From assembly GCA_022885665.1 (NCBI GenBank), contig JAGQDJ010000079.1, positions 62,001-126,000 of the forward strand: DNA of 64,000 nt, in the 5' to 3' direction. The DNA is from Triops longicaudatus (taxonomy: Eukaryota; Arthropoda; Branchiopoda; Notostraca; Triopsidae). The first letter of the stretch is position 1. Each line of letters opens with the position of its first letter. A program made the position numbers and the translations under genes. This document shows, piece by piece, positions 52,001 through 63,761 of this stretch. A model generated the notes under the pieces. That model saw only the letters and a list, made by a program, of their open reading frames with translations, was not told where the DNA came from and searched no databases.

Positions 52001-55000
52001 GTGTTCATTGTTCTACGACTATTCAATTGCAAATTTCTGGAAGCAAGCATGTAAGGCAGAGAGGTTAACGAGCTGCACTTAAAGCATTTATTTCCTTTTA
52101 CATTCTGCTTTTATTATTTATTTATTTTTGGATGAAAGTACACGAGCTAGTTTTCAGAGTTTGCGCAAGTTGTAAAATATTCACATATACAGTTATATTT
52201 GATTTTGTGTAAATAATTGGCGTATTCAGAAGACATTCAAGGCTTTGAGATACCATAAAAGTTTGAAATTTGTTGTATGAAGCTAATATCACGTGAAAGA
52301 GAAGTGCACGAAAAATGCGAAACATTTTCTTGTGTTGCGGGCAAGGTCTTTGAAAAGAAATAAGGAATATTCTTTCAAAAAGCCAGGAAAGAGGAAATCA
52401 ATGGAACTCCAGTTGACAAACGCAACAGCAATTGCTAATTTGCTGAAGCTGTAAAGTTTAAGCTAGAAAGTATTTCTGTTTTGTATGTTTTAACTATTTG
52501 TTATACCGCCCCTCACTTCCCTCCTATGTCGTTCAGTCGTGGAACGTTTCCAGCATTCGAGTGGTTATTGAGTCGTAAATCATGACTCAGAGTGTGATTA
52601 TTTTTATCCGCGGGAGACACTGTTTAGAAAGGAGGCTGTTTTATATTTTTGGGTCTGAAGGAGCTAAAAATGCTCCGTACTAACCAATAAAAATGTTTGC
52701 TCAAACTTGGCAAAGAACTTGCTGTGCTAGCGGTTCATTTTCTCTTGCGGTGGTTCCTTTGTTTTCACGACGAAGGTTTCTTAATTTCTGCACAAAATGT
52801 ACTTAGCCAAAAAAAAGAGACTTAATGGATCAAATGCGCCAAGGGAGACTTTCTGTCGACAAACTTAACCTTATCGTAACCTGGCAATGCGAACATTTCA
52901 AGGTTTTTTAGGTATGTATGAACAAAAGGTTTGTAATATTGTGCACGTCTCTTTTAGCATTCTCGTAAGGACACAAATCAAGACTTATAGCGAATTCAGT
53001 TGGAAAACTAGTGCACATTGAGTTTTTCAAAAATAGCAACTCACCAAGTTCGAAAAACTGAGTTTTTCTCAATTTTTTAAACAGAGTGACGGCTGCATTT
53101 AAAGAACTCTGGGCGCACTACTTTTCTCAACTGATTCCGCTTTTAAAAATCAGTGTCGTTTAGATATGATTTTATTCAGTTAACTCAGTTTCCTTATTAA
53201 GACATTGAAATCATATGGCAGCAACCCTTGGGCCTGAGTAAAAATTACTTTTGTAAATTGGTTCTAAACTATTAACGTGTAATCAAATAGCGTAAGCTTT
53301 AATTTTCGTGCATTTTCTTGAATTTTTCTACTTATAACAAACAGAATATATAACAAATATACAATAAATGCACAAAAAATACAGAACAAACGCAATACAT
53401 AAATAGCAAATCAAAAGTATCTGTTCGTGAAACAGAAGTAATGAAATCAGATTTATATTAGTTTAAGTTACTATTTGTATATTTCAACGCAAAAACACTC
53501 AACAGTTAACGTAAGTGCATGACGGCTTCGATTCTACGTTGCAGTCTCCAGATATCTGTAATTCATGCCTTACGATATTTTTTCGATTGCCTAGCACTCC
53601 GATTGACCCCTCTCCTGTATTTAATTGAGTCTACTGTTTTATTCAACTAGTATGATTGAAAGTATGTCAAAATGGGTAGATCTGAATAAGAACACTTGGG
53701 TTGGCCTCAACATGATAACCAGAGATCCTCCCAGATATAAAACTCTTGTTAAGTAAATCCTGTCTAGTACCCTGAAGAGAGGTGTTTATGCCGCACCCTA
53801 TGATGGGCATCACACAATGGCGTAGTACTCTAAATATGCAGGCATTTGTGAAACCTGGCCCATATCCAATTACAGATGATGGTATAATATTATGTTTTTC
53901 TACCGATGCAGGGAAAGCCCAGTCATCCAAAGTTCAAGCCCATCTTTGTCATTCTACCCCAAAGAAAATGTTCCTAGCCAACTGTTTTAGAAGCCAGACT
54001 CTGAAGCCAACATGCTTGCTTTCCTCCAAAAAATATATTTTTTAACGGGATTTTAGGGGCGTACAGCATTCCAATATATAATTTTGAAAAATTGTTGACA
54101 GTTCAAGGACAAATATAATGCCAACGGAGGAACGTGTCTGTCCAGAACTGCAACAATTCTACCCTGTGTAAAAGATACAAAATTGTCTAAGTTATTCGCG
54201 TATCGCAGATTTATTGCCTCTATTAACTAAGTTCTTGTCTTTCCTTTTGGTCTACATGCCATTGCCCTATTATGGATGTGTAATACTTACTTACAGTTGC
54301 ATGCTGTAGTTGTTGTAGTTGTAGTTGCATTTTTAGCTCTGACAGTATTGCTTAATAGTCAAATTCCGTCAAATAAAACAACTAAGACAACGCTGGTTTC
54401 CGGCATCGGAAAAAGACAGAAAAGAACTGCCATTTCAGTCTAGCCCGTGTATATCTATGGCTTGCTAGCACTTCAGTAAATGAATTGTCTTGTCACGTCG
54501 GACATGATGGACGGGAAGGCAAGTCCGTGGCCCGTGTTAGGGAGAAGGAACGACTCCTAGGACAATAAGCAACTTGGGTTGTTTTTCACCCATAATACTC
54601 CGGTATTGTTGCATTTGCTTAGTTTCGACAGTGCGAAGAGCCCTCCTGTTCCTAGGCAAAATTTCTTCACGTCGCTGAAGACAAGCAATAGAGACTGTCG
54701 TAAATTTCTTTTTGTATGAATAATGAAGGGAAAATTACGTTAATAAATCTGTCAATTTTGCTTATGAAAACCAACTCCCGAATAACAATCGCTGCCGTTT
54801 TCAAAAATGCTGTGCCAATATATTCTTTCCAGCACGTCCTCAAGGTTGCTATAAATGGCACACAACTTTCTCATTTTTTTTTTCATTTTCTTTCTTTACC
54901 CAAAATGCATACCGCTTACGAAAAGGCCAAAATGAAAAGGGCTACTGTATTCCAAATTTGACCACGTTTGCGGGTTTTAATAAATATGAAGAAGGCGTAG

Positions 55001-55276
55001 GAGGGGAAACTGAGATCGGCACATTTTTTTCGTTCTTCTTCTCCTATCTTGCAGCCCTGGAAAGGAAAGTCACTGGAGAACCTAAAAGTGACCGATCTTT
55101 TTTTCCCAGTGCCGAGTCCCAAAGACTTGAAAAAAAGAGGCTAGTAGATAGGTGAATTTCTTTCAAGAGTTCTTATTAAGCGATAACATGGAGACAACCG
55201 TCGCAATTGCTTGCGCGGGGGTGTAGTAAAACGAAAACGCGAAACAGTCCTGGAGAGTGTTTGATGTGGGTGGATT
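46043..55276. other. Intergenic region between rk and the serine protease
   Basis: The first part, to about 48.7 kb, is noticeably richer in G, C and CpG than its surroundings and probably holds the rk promoter and 5' untranslated sequence. A TATA-like ATATATAC on the minus strand lies near 46291-46299. Several 60-100-codon ORFs on both strands (for example 46667-46945 and 47970-48263) resemble no known family. From 49 to 55 kb the DNA is AT-rich and I see nothing. Confidence 0.6.
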
Positions 55277-58200
55277 TTATCGGCCATATCCTGCTCCAGG
55301 TCCGAAATTGGATTGGAATTGCCGTTGGGCTTCAAATGCAGCATTGGACGCACTAACGATTTCTTGGATAGGTCTCTGCATCTGAGCACTCAACCAGTCG
55401 CTAAATGTCACTATGTTGGTATAAACCGCAGGAGCGTCCTGTAAGCCGCAACCCATGGACCAGGATGAAACGCCGTGTAAAACATGGCTACCGTCGGATC
55501 GAACACAAGTCAACGGCCCGCCCGAGTCCGCCTACGCCAAGTCAGAGTTTATGAGTTTGAACAATGAAATAGTACAAGGACATCTATTACTTTGCAAAGC
55601 CCGGGATTGGAGTCACCGCCAGCGCACACAAAGTTCTGGTGTAGCTTGAAGTATTTGCCGAGATGGGACTTCTGGAGCAGAGATTCGCAGTTGGAATGGG
55701 CGACTAAACTCGTACTGGTCTTATGCAACGTCGAAGCATATTGGCCTGTAGTCAAAGTTCCCGTAAGTTAACTTTATATCCGAATACTACTTTCGACTTT
55801 AGCTATTACCATTAAAAGCTTCTCGGCCCCAGCCTGACACGTAGCAATTGCCAGATAACGTCTCGCCAGAATAGGGCAAGCAGATTTTCCCAATACTCTG
55901 TTCATACGTTACGTCGCTGTTTAGGACTATGAGTGCTATATCATTGAACAAAGAGCCGTCTTGGAAGTCCGGGTGGACTATAACTGCGGCCACATTGTGT
56001 TCTTTATGGGGCTGAGGTTCGTCGCTGGCACCTAGCTTGTATTCACCCACTCGGACGTTCCATGCCGTGGGGTTTTGTCTAGAAAAGTGGAGAAGACAGT
56101 GTCATTATAGTCGCTTGCCAGAAGGTAAGTAATGACCACGGGAATTTTGCGGGGCTATAAAAGCGCAAAGTACACGTACCCTTTTACGCAGTGAGCGGCC
56201 GTAGCCAGGTATCGATCACCAATCAGGGTAGCGCCGCATTGAAGAGAACCGTTTCTATGCAGAAGAATACTTTGCCAGGGTAATTCGCCAAATTGGGCTT
56301 CCCCAGCTTTACTCTGGCCTACTGGGCGAGAAATACCGCATTGTGAAAGGGGGACAGTCTGTACGGGTTGTTGCGCTACTGGTGGCAAATAGACCGTTGA
56401 AGGCACAGTTACAGGCGGGGGAGGAGGTGGAGGCGGCTGAGTCTGAACGGGCGGCGGAAGTAACGACGCACAGCAAACACCTTGGTTGCCCGTCAAAGTG
56501 TTTCTGCAAGGCTGAAATGGTAGAAATGTAGAAGCGCATGTTCCTTCAAAAGTTATTTGTAGAGACTTACTACAAAGCTAGAAACACCATTGAGGGCTGA
56601 CGAGCTGCGGGAGTTGCACTCGACAGCCGAGACACACTCTTGCGGCGTTTGACAAATGACCAACGGAGGTTGAGTCGGAGGTGGTGGAGTAGCTTGTGGA
56701 ACCACGGGTAGCGGAGGTGGAGGAACGTAGGGGGCGCAACAAACTCCGTTGCCTCCTTGCGGATGGGTACAGCTCTGTTATGACAAACCCAAGACGGATG
56801 ACAATCCACACTTGGCTTGAAAATTAAACAATGTAATTACGCTCAAACTGCTGATACTGCTGGTAGAACAAGCTGCGCTATAAGTGCAAGTTTCAGGTCC
56901 GCGACAAGCAAGCTGCTCTACAACGGCAGGTTGTGGCACGAACGAAGGAGCTGGGACAGGGGCTGGGACAGGTATGGGACCCGGAGCAACCACGTTCGGT
57001 GTACCAGGCATCATCATACCACCTGGCCATGGGTCTTGATAGTTAGGATCCCGACAGCAGAAACCAACGATATTGGTTTCTGGGTTAGTACAGGGCTATT
57101 GAGTATTCAACAACAATTATTGATTTTTGCCAAACTATATATGTAAGAAAGTGTTTACCGAAATCGGTACACGGTGTTCCTTCTGGTAAGGCGTAAGGTT
57201 GACAGGAGTGTTAACCATAACACCTTCAGCGTCACAGAATTGTTCTTCGACACATTTCAAGGCAGCAGCGCAACCAGGGTATGGCTCAGGGGCAGCCGTA
57301 GGGCCGGTATAAGGCTGGAAGGGTTGTTGTGTCACAGCTGATGCTGGGGGCCCCACAGGTCGCACTGGAAGAACGCTCGGCTGCTGCTGAATGGGGACAC
57401 GGCCGGGCTCGACCACCACAGGCTGCGGTTGAGGAACAGGACGCGGAGCTTCTGGTTGGGGCTGAGGATACTGAGGTTGCTGGGCGGGTGGTTGGGGTTG
57501 AGGGTACTGAGATGGCTGCTGTTGCAGTTGAACGACTGGTTGAGGCTGATACTGCTGTTGCTGAACGGCTGGTTGGGGTTTAAGGTACTGAGACTGTTGT
57601 ACAGGTGGCTGGGGTTGCGCAACTTGCTGAACGCTAGGTTGGAGGTTTTGCGGGGATTGAGTCGGTTGGGAGAGCCCTTGTAGTGCGCAGCACACGTCCA
57701 AACCTGAAGATCCGCACGGGCGACCGTACGCTTCAACCTTTTAACAACGCACCGTTATTACTTTGCTTGCTTTTTACGGAGTATTGAATACAATTACCGA
57801 GTGACCTGGAGGGACACTTGTGGCGGGTGTTCCACTGACGTAGAGTCCATTTACGCAAAGGTTATATGTAACGCAAGCAAAGTTAGTAGGACAACCTGGG
57901 CCTTCGTAATTTGCACAAGGATGACCCGGCTGTTGCCAGTAGTAGCCAGTACCACTCGCTCCGGCATTAACCGACGCAGCGCTCTGCCCTGCGTATCCAC
58001 CACCAGTATTTCCGCTGACAGCGGTTGCTGTGCCGCATCCTGCGCCACTGCAACCCGCCACTGCAATGGTACTTTGTCCTCGATGGGGATTGCCCACTGC
58101 GTTGCCGTGACCATAGTTTACTTTATTGCTGTGACCCAGGTGGTTACCATTGTTCTGGGGTGTAATGGCTCCGCCGTTTGCGCCTGGTACTATGCCTTTG

Positions 58201-58385
58201 TCTTTCGCAGCATTATAGCTGAAGGGAGAATTTGGTCCCTGCCACCAAAACGGACCGGATTGCGAAGCATCACGGTTTTGTCCAACCACATTGGCAGAGT
58301 TGTGATGGAGGTGACCATGACCTAGGAGTCCTGCGCTGCCCACAGTCACAAGGGAAGCGACGACTAAAATTGGCCGCAGTCCCAT
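55277..58385 (-). CDS. Secreted multi-domain CLIP-like serine protease (chymotrypsin fold)
   Basis: Exons on the minus strand: 58385-57798 (coding part), 57737-57159, 57095-56841, 56774-56571, 56511-56180, 56078-55810, 55745-55591, 55531-55277; 878 residues. The start MGLRPILVVASLVTVGSAG is a signal peptide. A His/Gly-rich region follows, then a CLIP-like module (C-VTYNLCVNGLYVSG...CGSSGLDVCC), a Pro/Gln linker, a second module ending in CCRDPNYQDPWP, two shorter Cys modules (ending GVCCAP and GVCCAS) and the protease domain. The triad is present: His649 in TAAHC, Asp699 in NDIAL, Ser797 in DSGGP. The domain most resembles the scarface/CLIPA group (LGKYFKLHQNFVCAGG), many of whose members have lost the serine. 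Position 189 is Gly, not the Asp of trypsin, and position 193 is Ala. Probable roles are extracellular matrix, cuticle or immune cascades. Confidence 0.88.
57159..57737 (-). CDS. Protease exon with Pro/Gln linker and second Cys module
   Basis: The exon begins VEAYGRPCGSSGLDVCCALQ, completing the first CLIP-like module. It continues with about 100 residues of repeating PQP, QQQ and YPQPQ units. It ends with GCAAALKCVEEQFCDAEG, the start of a module finished by the next exon (CCRDPNYQDPWP). The repeats give long antisense ORFs, which are shadows. All exon boundaries to 56571 are phase 0, which suits domain shuffling. Confidence 0.85.
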
Positions 58386-58388
58386 TGC

Positions 58389-58460
58389 CTTCCAAGGAAA
58401 TAAATATTTGGCAAAGTTTTGGTTGTATCCTAATGCACTACATGCATTTTCTTCACTTAC
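58389..58460 (-). other. 5' UTR intron of the serine protease gene
   Basis: Donor GAAAG|gtaagt after 58461 and acceptor ttggaag|GCAATGG before 58388 enclose 72 nt. The frame upstream of MGLRPIL is open back to 58499, but it crosses this intron. That supports the start at 58385 rather than 58499. Confidence 0.6.
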
Positions 58461-58615
58461 CTTTCGTGAAGTCCTTCCGGGCAGAAGAATAATTCTCAAG
58501 GTTGTTTCTTACCCGGAGCTTGGTTTGATGAGTCACGGTCAGAAATAGCTGTTGACGAATCTTCCTTGTTGGAAGGCAGTGGTTGCACTGTGGTTGCTGG
58601 AGCCAACTGTGGGGT

Positions 58616-58626
58616 CCTTTTATATA
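58616..58626 (-). promoter_or_regulatory. TATA box of the serine protease gene
   Basis: TATATAAAAGG on the minus strand, about 230 nt upstream of the start codon and followed roughly 35 nt later by CACAGT, an initiator-like site near 58590. Together with the 58461 donor, this sets a short non-coding first exon of about 130 nt. A strong TATA suits a stage- or tissue-regulated secreted protein. Confidence 0.6.
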
Positions 58627-60162
58627 CGGACAGAAGAATTGCCTGGAAACTCCCATCTTTCCTATCGTATTAGACTGGGGTACTGCAAGTCGAATAGAGC
58701 TTTGAACGGAATGGCAAAGGGTAAGCTCCGCCCGTTCGGATGAATTTTGGCCTTATGACATAACATGAAGGATGCACCACTCGTGCCAAAGGGAACCATT
58801 AATTTCGGGAGTAAACCTGCGCAACCCTGAAATCTTTGTTAGAGGGACTGAAAAATGCGCACGAGCTTGAGGTGTTCACACAACAAATCTTACGAGTATT
58901 ATTGGATTTTTATGCAAGATAGGGAAACATGCTGTACGTTAGCTTATGCGAATTACTTTGTAACTACTCAATGAGCAAGTTGAAGATTTCTTATCCTTTA
59001 TCACTAGGAAGCTTTATTTGTTCAATATGACATCAGCAAAATTCGGAGCGTTTTAATGAACTTTGCGTTGTCGTTCAAAGACCCTGGAAGAAGAAAGTTT
59101 CTTCGAAGTCATGTTTGTCGCGGAATAATTCCCACTTAATTCCTATGTTAGATTCGGTGCTTATTTCCTTACATTCTTTGCACACTGCCGACTATTGTAC
59201 CAAATTACGCGTTGATGTTATTATAGTTTATAGCATTGCGTTATGTCCTGTTCAGCTGCCGGAATCTAATAGATAAGACAAATTAAACAAGGCGCTACGT
59301 TTGTAAAGATTAGGCTAAAGTCGCGACAGTATTGCTTCACAAGGTTGAAGGCTTTGCCTTTCACGATTTTGACAAAAGTAACAACACAGGGTGGCTTTCC
59401 CGTTTTCTGTAATAAATGCACACTTCCTTGAACCTGGCATCTTTGACATCGACGTTACACAAGCTATAGCCTCATCATGAGCAAAAAGTCACGTTTTACC
59501 GTGAGCTCAATTGTCTTTGAAATTTCTAACACAAGGCTTAAAGATGTGAGTTGACTTTTTAAGCCAAACTTTTTATCATACGCACGATGCTTTGGAACAT
59601 TAAAAAGTAGCTGTCTTTTTTGTAGATTCCATAATTGCAATGTATGTAATTGAAGATAAAACGACAGAATTTAATTATATGTAATAAACAGCCAAGGTCT
59701 GAAACTTCCAGAAGTCTCGCTCGTAAAAATGTTGAGATTTTTTCCTTGAATTGAGATGCTTTTCACATGACAACCATTTATCAAAAAAATAATTCGTGAT
59801 ATCCTTGGGGAGCAGCGAAGGGACTACAGAAAGTTTCTCGCCTACACTGTTTCTTAACTTCCGCACCTCTGAATAACGAATTTCGTCCCGGACCTTTTTT
59901 CATTCTACGAACTGAATAAGTCAGTATATTTTGCCGTGCCGTGATCAAGGTTAACCTTCACTGTTTTGCGGAAAATCCGTTCCACTGACAGGGTAAAGAA
60001 ATGTAAGATTAGTACGTCATGACAGGCGAGCACTCATTGAAAAAGGTTAGCTTATTGAAAACGAAATTAAAAAGAATAAGATACTGACGTCTATACTCGC
60101 AACAGTAAGCGATGTCGCTACATATAGACAATTTTTTTTTCTTGTTTTTGGTTATTACACAG
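58627..60162. other. Intergenic, no gene recognised
   Basis: AT-rich DNA between the protease promoter and the possible exon at 60163. The ORFs seen here are short and without family resemblance, and I could not find an upstream exon that fits the phase of the 60163 segment. Confidence 0.55.
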
Positions 60163-60443
60163 GTAATCGACGATTTGGCAAACTTGCCAAATCCGGGAAG
60201 ATTCCGTCTAGGAAATCTTCATTATGCTCGACATTTCCCAATCCCGAGATTCCTTTAGCCTGGAGTCGCCGAAGAAAAACCCCGGGTTTAAAACCGGTTA
60301 TTTCTGAAGGATGCACTTTTTATAACTCATCCTCATCGGTGGACAGTAGGACATGCTCTGATGATACTCTTAAAATTGTAATGTTTACTTCAGGAACAGG
60401 ATTTTCTATACCCGGATCTAACATCTTTTTGCGGTATTTATAA
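60163..60443 (+). CDS. Possible orphan terminal exon (unknown protein)
   Basis: A 93-codon open stretch ends at TAA 60441-60443. It is preceded by a long pyrimidine tract and a textbook acceptor (ttattacacag). The frame reads NRRFGKLAKSGKIPSRK near the start, then TPGLKPVISEGCTFYNSSSS, ending GFSIPGSNIFLRYL. It would need one base from an upstream exon (phase 1). I recognise no family and could not find that exon. It could be chance, or the last exon of a plus-strand gene between the protease and RNF14. Confidence 0.25.
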
Positions 60444-60776
60444 AGCGAATGTAAAGCGCCACTGAGCTTGTAAAAAATTTCTAAGCTAAAGTGTTAAGGC
60501 CTTGATAACCTTGAACCACCCATCGTTCCTTAAAAGATTAGTGCTCTACCCAGTTTTGGGCATCTCGTACATTTTTCTTTTCCACTGCTACGTAAACAAT
60601 CAGAACAGCAAAACGAAAGATAACAACACAAGATTTATAGCTGGCAAGGTTTTTTAACGAATTATGCAATAACAGAACATGAATTTGCAACACACCGTTT
60701 TAAGTAGGGAACACAGTCCTTAGTGCAGTAAGACCACCAACATTTCCTGTCACCTTGTCTCGATTAGAACTGTATA

Positions 60777-62508
60777 TCACATATCATCGACCTCAATGCC
60801 TTCGAAAAGGAGATTTTGGCAAGGTGAACGTGGGTCTTCAAAGTGTGAATACGGCGACCTCATATTAAGGCGATCAAGACAGAGCCAGCAGAACCCAATA
60901 CTGCAGTTCCAGCAAACCATCTTATTACAGCCATCAATTTTCTGTTAATAGATTGTAATAACATGAGCAGTTTACTCCCGAAAACGTTCGTAGAAATATT
61001 TACCTCAATATGGGTACCACACTTAGGGCATGGCTTGCTATTTCGTTTAATCCAGTCTTCGGAAGGAACTTCGGTCACCATAATTTCGAGCTGTTTTTTG
61101 CCGTAACGCTTCTCCATTAATTCTTTCTCATCCCTGTCCGCAACAATGTACTCTTCGTATATTTTTCTGCGTTCCTCTATAATTTCCATGGAGTCATGTA
61201 AAATAACCAATAAGTCTAAACAAATACTGTTCTTTGAGACGACAAACGTGACGTAAACTTACCTCTACTGAATTTGCAAGGAGCTACGCCATGATAGGTC
61301 ATATTGCAGGAGACACAAAAATTGAAACTACAGCTAGGACACGAGCCCATATTATTGGCCCGGTCAATGATAATGGGGTACTGGCATGTTGGGCGGGGAC
61401 AGTATCCCAAGTCTGGCATTGACGCTAAGGAAGAAGCCAGTAATAGCACGTCGTAACGAGCATACAGTTCGGGTTCTACTAATTCTCGAACCTGAAGAAA
61501 ACAACCACAGGAAAGTTTTAAGACCTAGTACAGTGAAACGAAAAATAACTGGTACCTGGAAAGCCAATACTGGCGAAAGGCACTTCTCTCCAGGACATTT
61601 CAATTCGTTGACACTCCCTTCCTGGATATTGACTTCTAAGTAACTTTTCATGCATTCTTTGCAAAATATGTGACCACAGTCGACGAACCTAAGGCACCGA
61701 GATCCTGGCTTGTCTTCGAAGCATATGTTGCACGGGTGATATTCCGCTTCAAACTTCGCGCGCCGGACGTCGGAATCATAATCCAATAATAACTGCGCTA
61801 AGTCTATATCAGGATTGACGTCTTGAACAGTGCGTTTATCTAATCTTGACTGCCGGTCTTTGGACGGTGTCAGTTTACTGTCCTAATTTAATTCAAGTTC
61901 TTTAATTCATTTTTTAAAGAAGTTTTATTTAACTAACCTCTGACTCTTGTCTAGCTAATAGTTTGCCGGTGTTTCGCACAAGATGTTTTTGGCGTTGGTA
62001 AAACCAGGTGAGGTCATAAGAATTGGTTATGCCTAGATAGACGAGAGCTTGCTCCTGTAAAAACTGAAGCCATTCGAACAAAACAGGGCCACCCTTCGCA
62101 GAATCTTCCCAGATGCGATCCAGCTCTTCGCAAAGTTTGGAAAGTTCGTGACGGCTCAGCCATTTGCATGACAATGTATATCTAGGTGCTGTTTCACTGG
62201 GATAATTTTCCGGCAACAAAAAGTGAAGAATAACAGGTGGCAAATGATTGATATCAAGCGCAAAACCTTCGTTTGCACTGTCACCTGGAATCAGATCAAC
62301 TATTTCGTAAAGGTGATTTGGAAAATGATATGGAAATCATCTTACCATTCTCGATTGTACAAGTGATCTTGTAAGTGTCTGGTATGTCAGGGTTGGCTGC
62401 TAGTTGTCCACAAAGCGGCTTTGAGGATTCATCAGCTCTGAACACTTCTTGCTCATAAATACTTGACAATACAGTAATCTCCTCCTGTTGGGCCTCCAAA
62501 TCTCCCAT
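60777..62508 (-). CDS. RNF14: E3 ubiquitin-protein ligase RNF14-like (RWD-RBR)
   Basis: RBR ubiquitin ligase that passes ubiquitin through a thioester on RING2; vertebrate RNF14 acts on stalled-ribosome proteins and transcription cofactors (family knowledge). Exons on the minus strand: 62508-62346, 62284-61938, 61882-61556, 61491-61263, 61215-61004, 60941-60777; 480 residues, close to human RNF14. The N-terminal RWD domain starts LEAQQEEITVLSSIYEQE and includes ILHFLLPENYPSETAP. RING1 begins CNICFEDKPGSRC, with CGHIFCKEC. The IBR has YCPRPTCQYP, CPSC and CVSCNMTYHG. RING2 is CPKCGTHIEKIDGCNKMVC, where Cys436 is the expected catalytic cysteine. The C-terminus NLLFEGIEVDDM matches the RNF14 tail. 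An acceptor at 62522 shows an upstream non-coding exon. Confidence 0.95.
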
Positions 62509-63761
62509 TGCGTCGGTTGTAACTGAAAATACAAACTGTGTAATTATAATCAGCTAACAAGGAAGCGGTACACGTCTACTAGTTGAATATTCCTATCGTG
62601 TTTCATATGATGACTTCGATTTTGTCGGAATGTTGTGGTTCGTATTTGTGTAAGTGAAAAGTAACCATGGATACGTACGATACAAGCTTATTGACCAACG
62701 AGAATAAGGAGAGCAATACGTGTTAAACCGATCGAGTACTTAATAATCGTGGTTCGCACGCAACAGTTTTTATGCCGATTTGCGCACGTGCCTGAATGTT
62801 TTGTAAAATCGTAATTTAAACCCATTTGCATGGCTACAAAGAGAGCACCCTCGATATGAAAGCTAATTTACTGTTTTACCCTGTAGTTTTCACGTTAAAA
62901 GCACTAGTGCTTTTCAGTGGCACTTGTCACGAGACTGGAACACTTGAAATACACGTTGAGTTGGGTTACAAAACACAACTGTAAACATTCCGAAACGGAC
63001 CAACGGCGAGTTTATTTTGTCCCGCTTGTCTCTTAACTTAACGCCGCCAACTTTTAAACTCGCGAGAGGGATTCTTGAAGTCGACTTACTATTTTTAAAT
63101 GCAGTAATTCAGTGCAAGCTCACCGGAAGAATTAATTAAGTTTTTATTTACAGCTGTATCATTATCTGAATAAGTACCAAAGACTTGAGTTAAAAGTTAA
63201 CTTCAATGGATTTTAAACGAAATTAAGTAATAAAGGGTCTTCCTTTAACTAAAGGTTTGCTTTGTGCAACCCCATTATTGTTATATTCAGGAGAGTTTCA
63301 CAGATCATAGTAAAATACAAAACGCATGTTTTTGTGTCGAAAAATTTTGTGTCCTTATCTTTTAAAAAAAAACGAAAAAGGTTTAACATTTTGAGGCTTG
63401 GAGACTTCTTTCACAAGTATGAAACCTCCTTAAGATGTATAATGCAACTTTAATCCAAGAAATGAGCAAGCATTACCACAGTAAAAGTAAAATTTGCGAA
63501 AGCTTTCGAAAAGTGATTTGCTTTCCGTGCTCGCAAACGGGACAGATGGTAAGAACGGAACGGACGATACGAGACAATTTAGCACGGAACCAATCTTGGC
63601 GAGCAGCAATAATGGGCAGGAATCCAGTCCGTAATCCAGCCCCTTTCGCTATATCCACGTGTTGAAGCGTGGCTGTTGCTGTTCTAGTAGGCGGTGCTAA
63701 AATTGTTATTTCTAAGTTCTATTTGCATTGTTGTTCGTATTGATAAGAGTGTTCGTGTGAC
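62509..63761. promoter_or_regulatory. Divergent promoter region between RNF14 and the P450
   Basis: 1.25 kb separates two start codons pointing away from each other. A 14-nt 5' UTR piece of RNF14 (62509-62522) ends at an acceptor (ttttcag), so its first exon lies further right in this interval. No clear TATA was chosen for either gene. Confidence 0.5.

Noticed and set aside
57329..57683. Leu- and Val/Ala-rich plus-strand ORFs
   Set aside because: Antisense reading of the Pro/Gln repeat linker of the protease; low-complexity shadows.
58386..58499. N-terminal extension of the protease from an upstream ATG
   Set aside because: The extension crosses a well-formed 5' UTR intron (58389-58460) and would bury the signal peptide.
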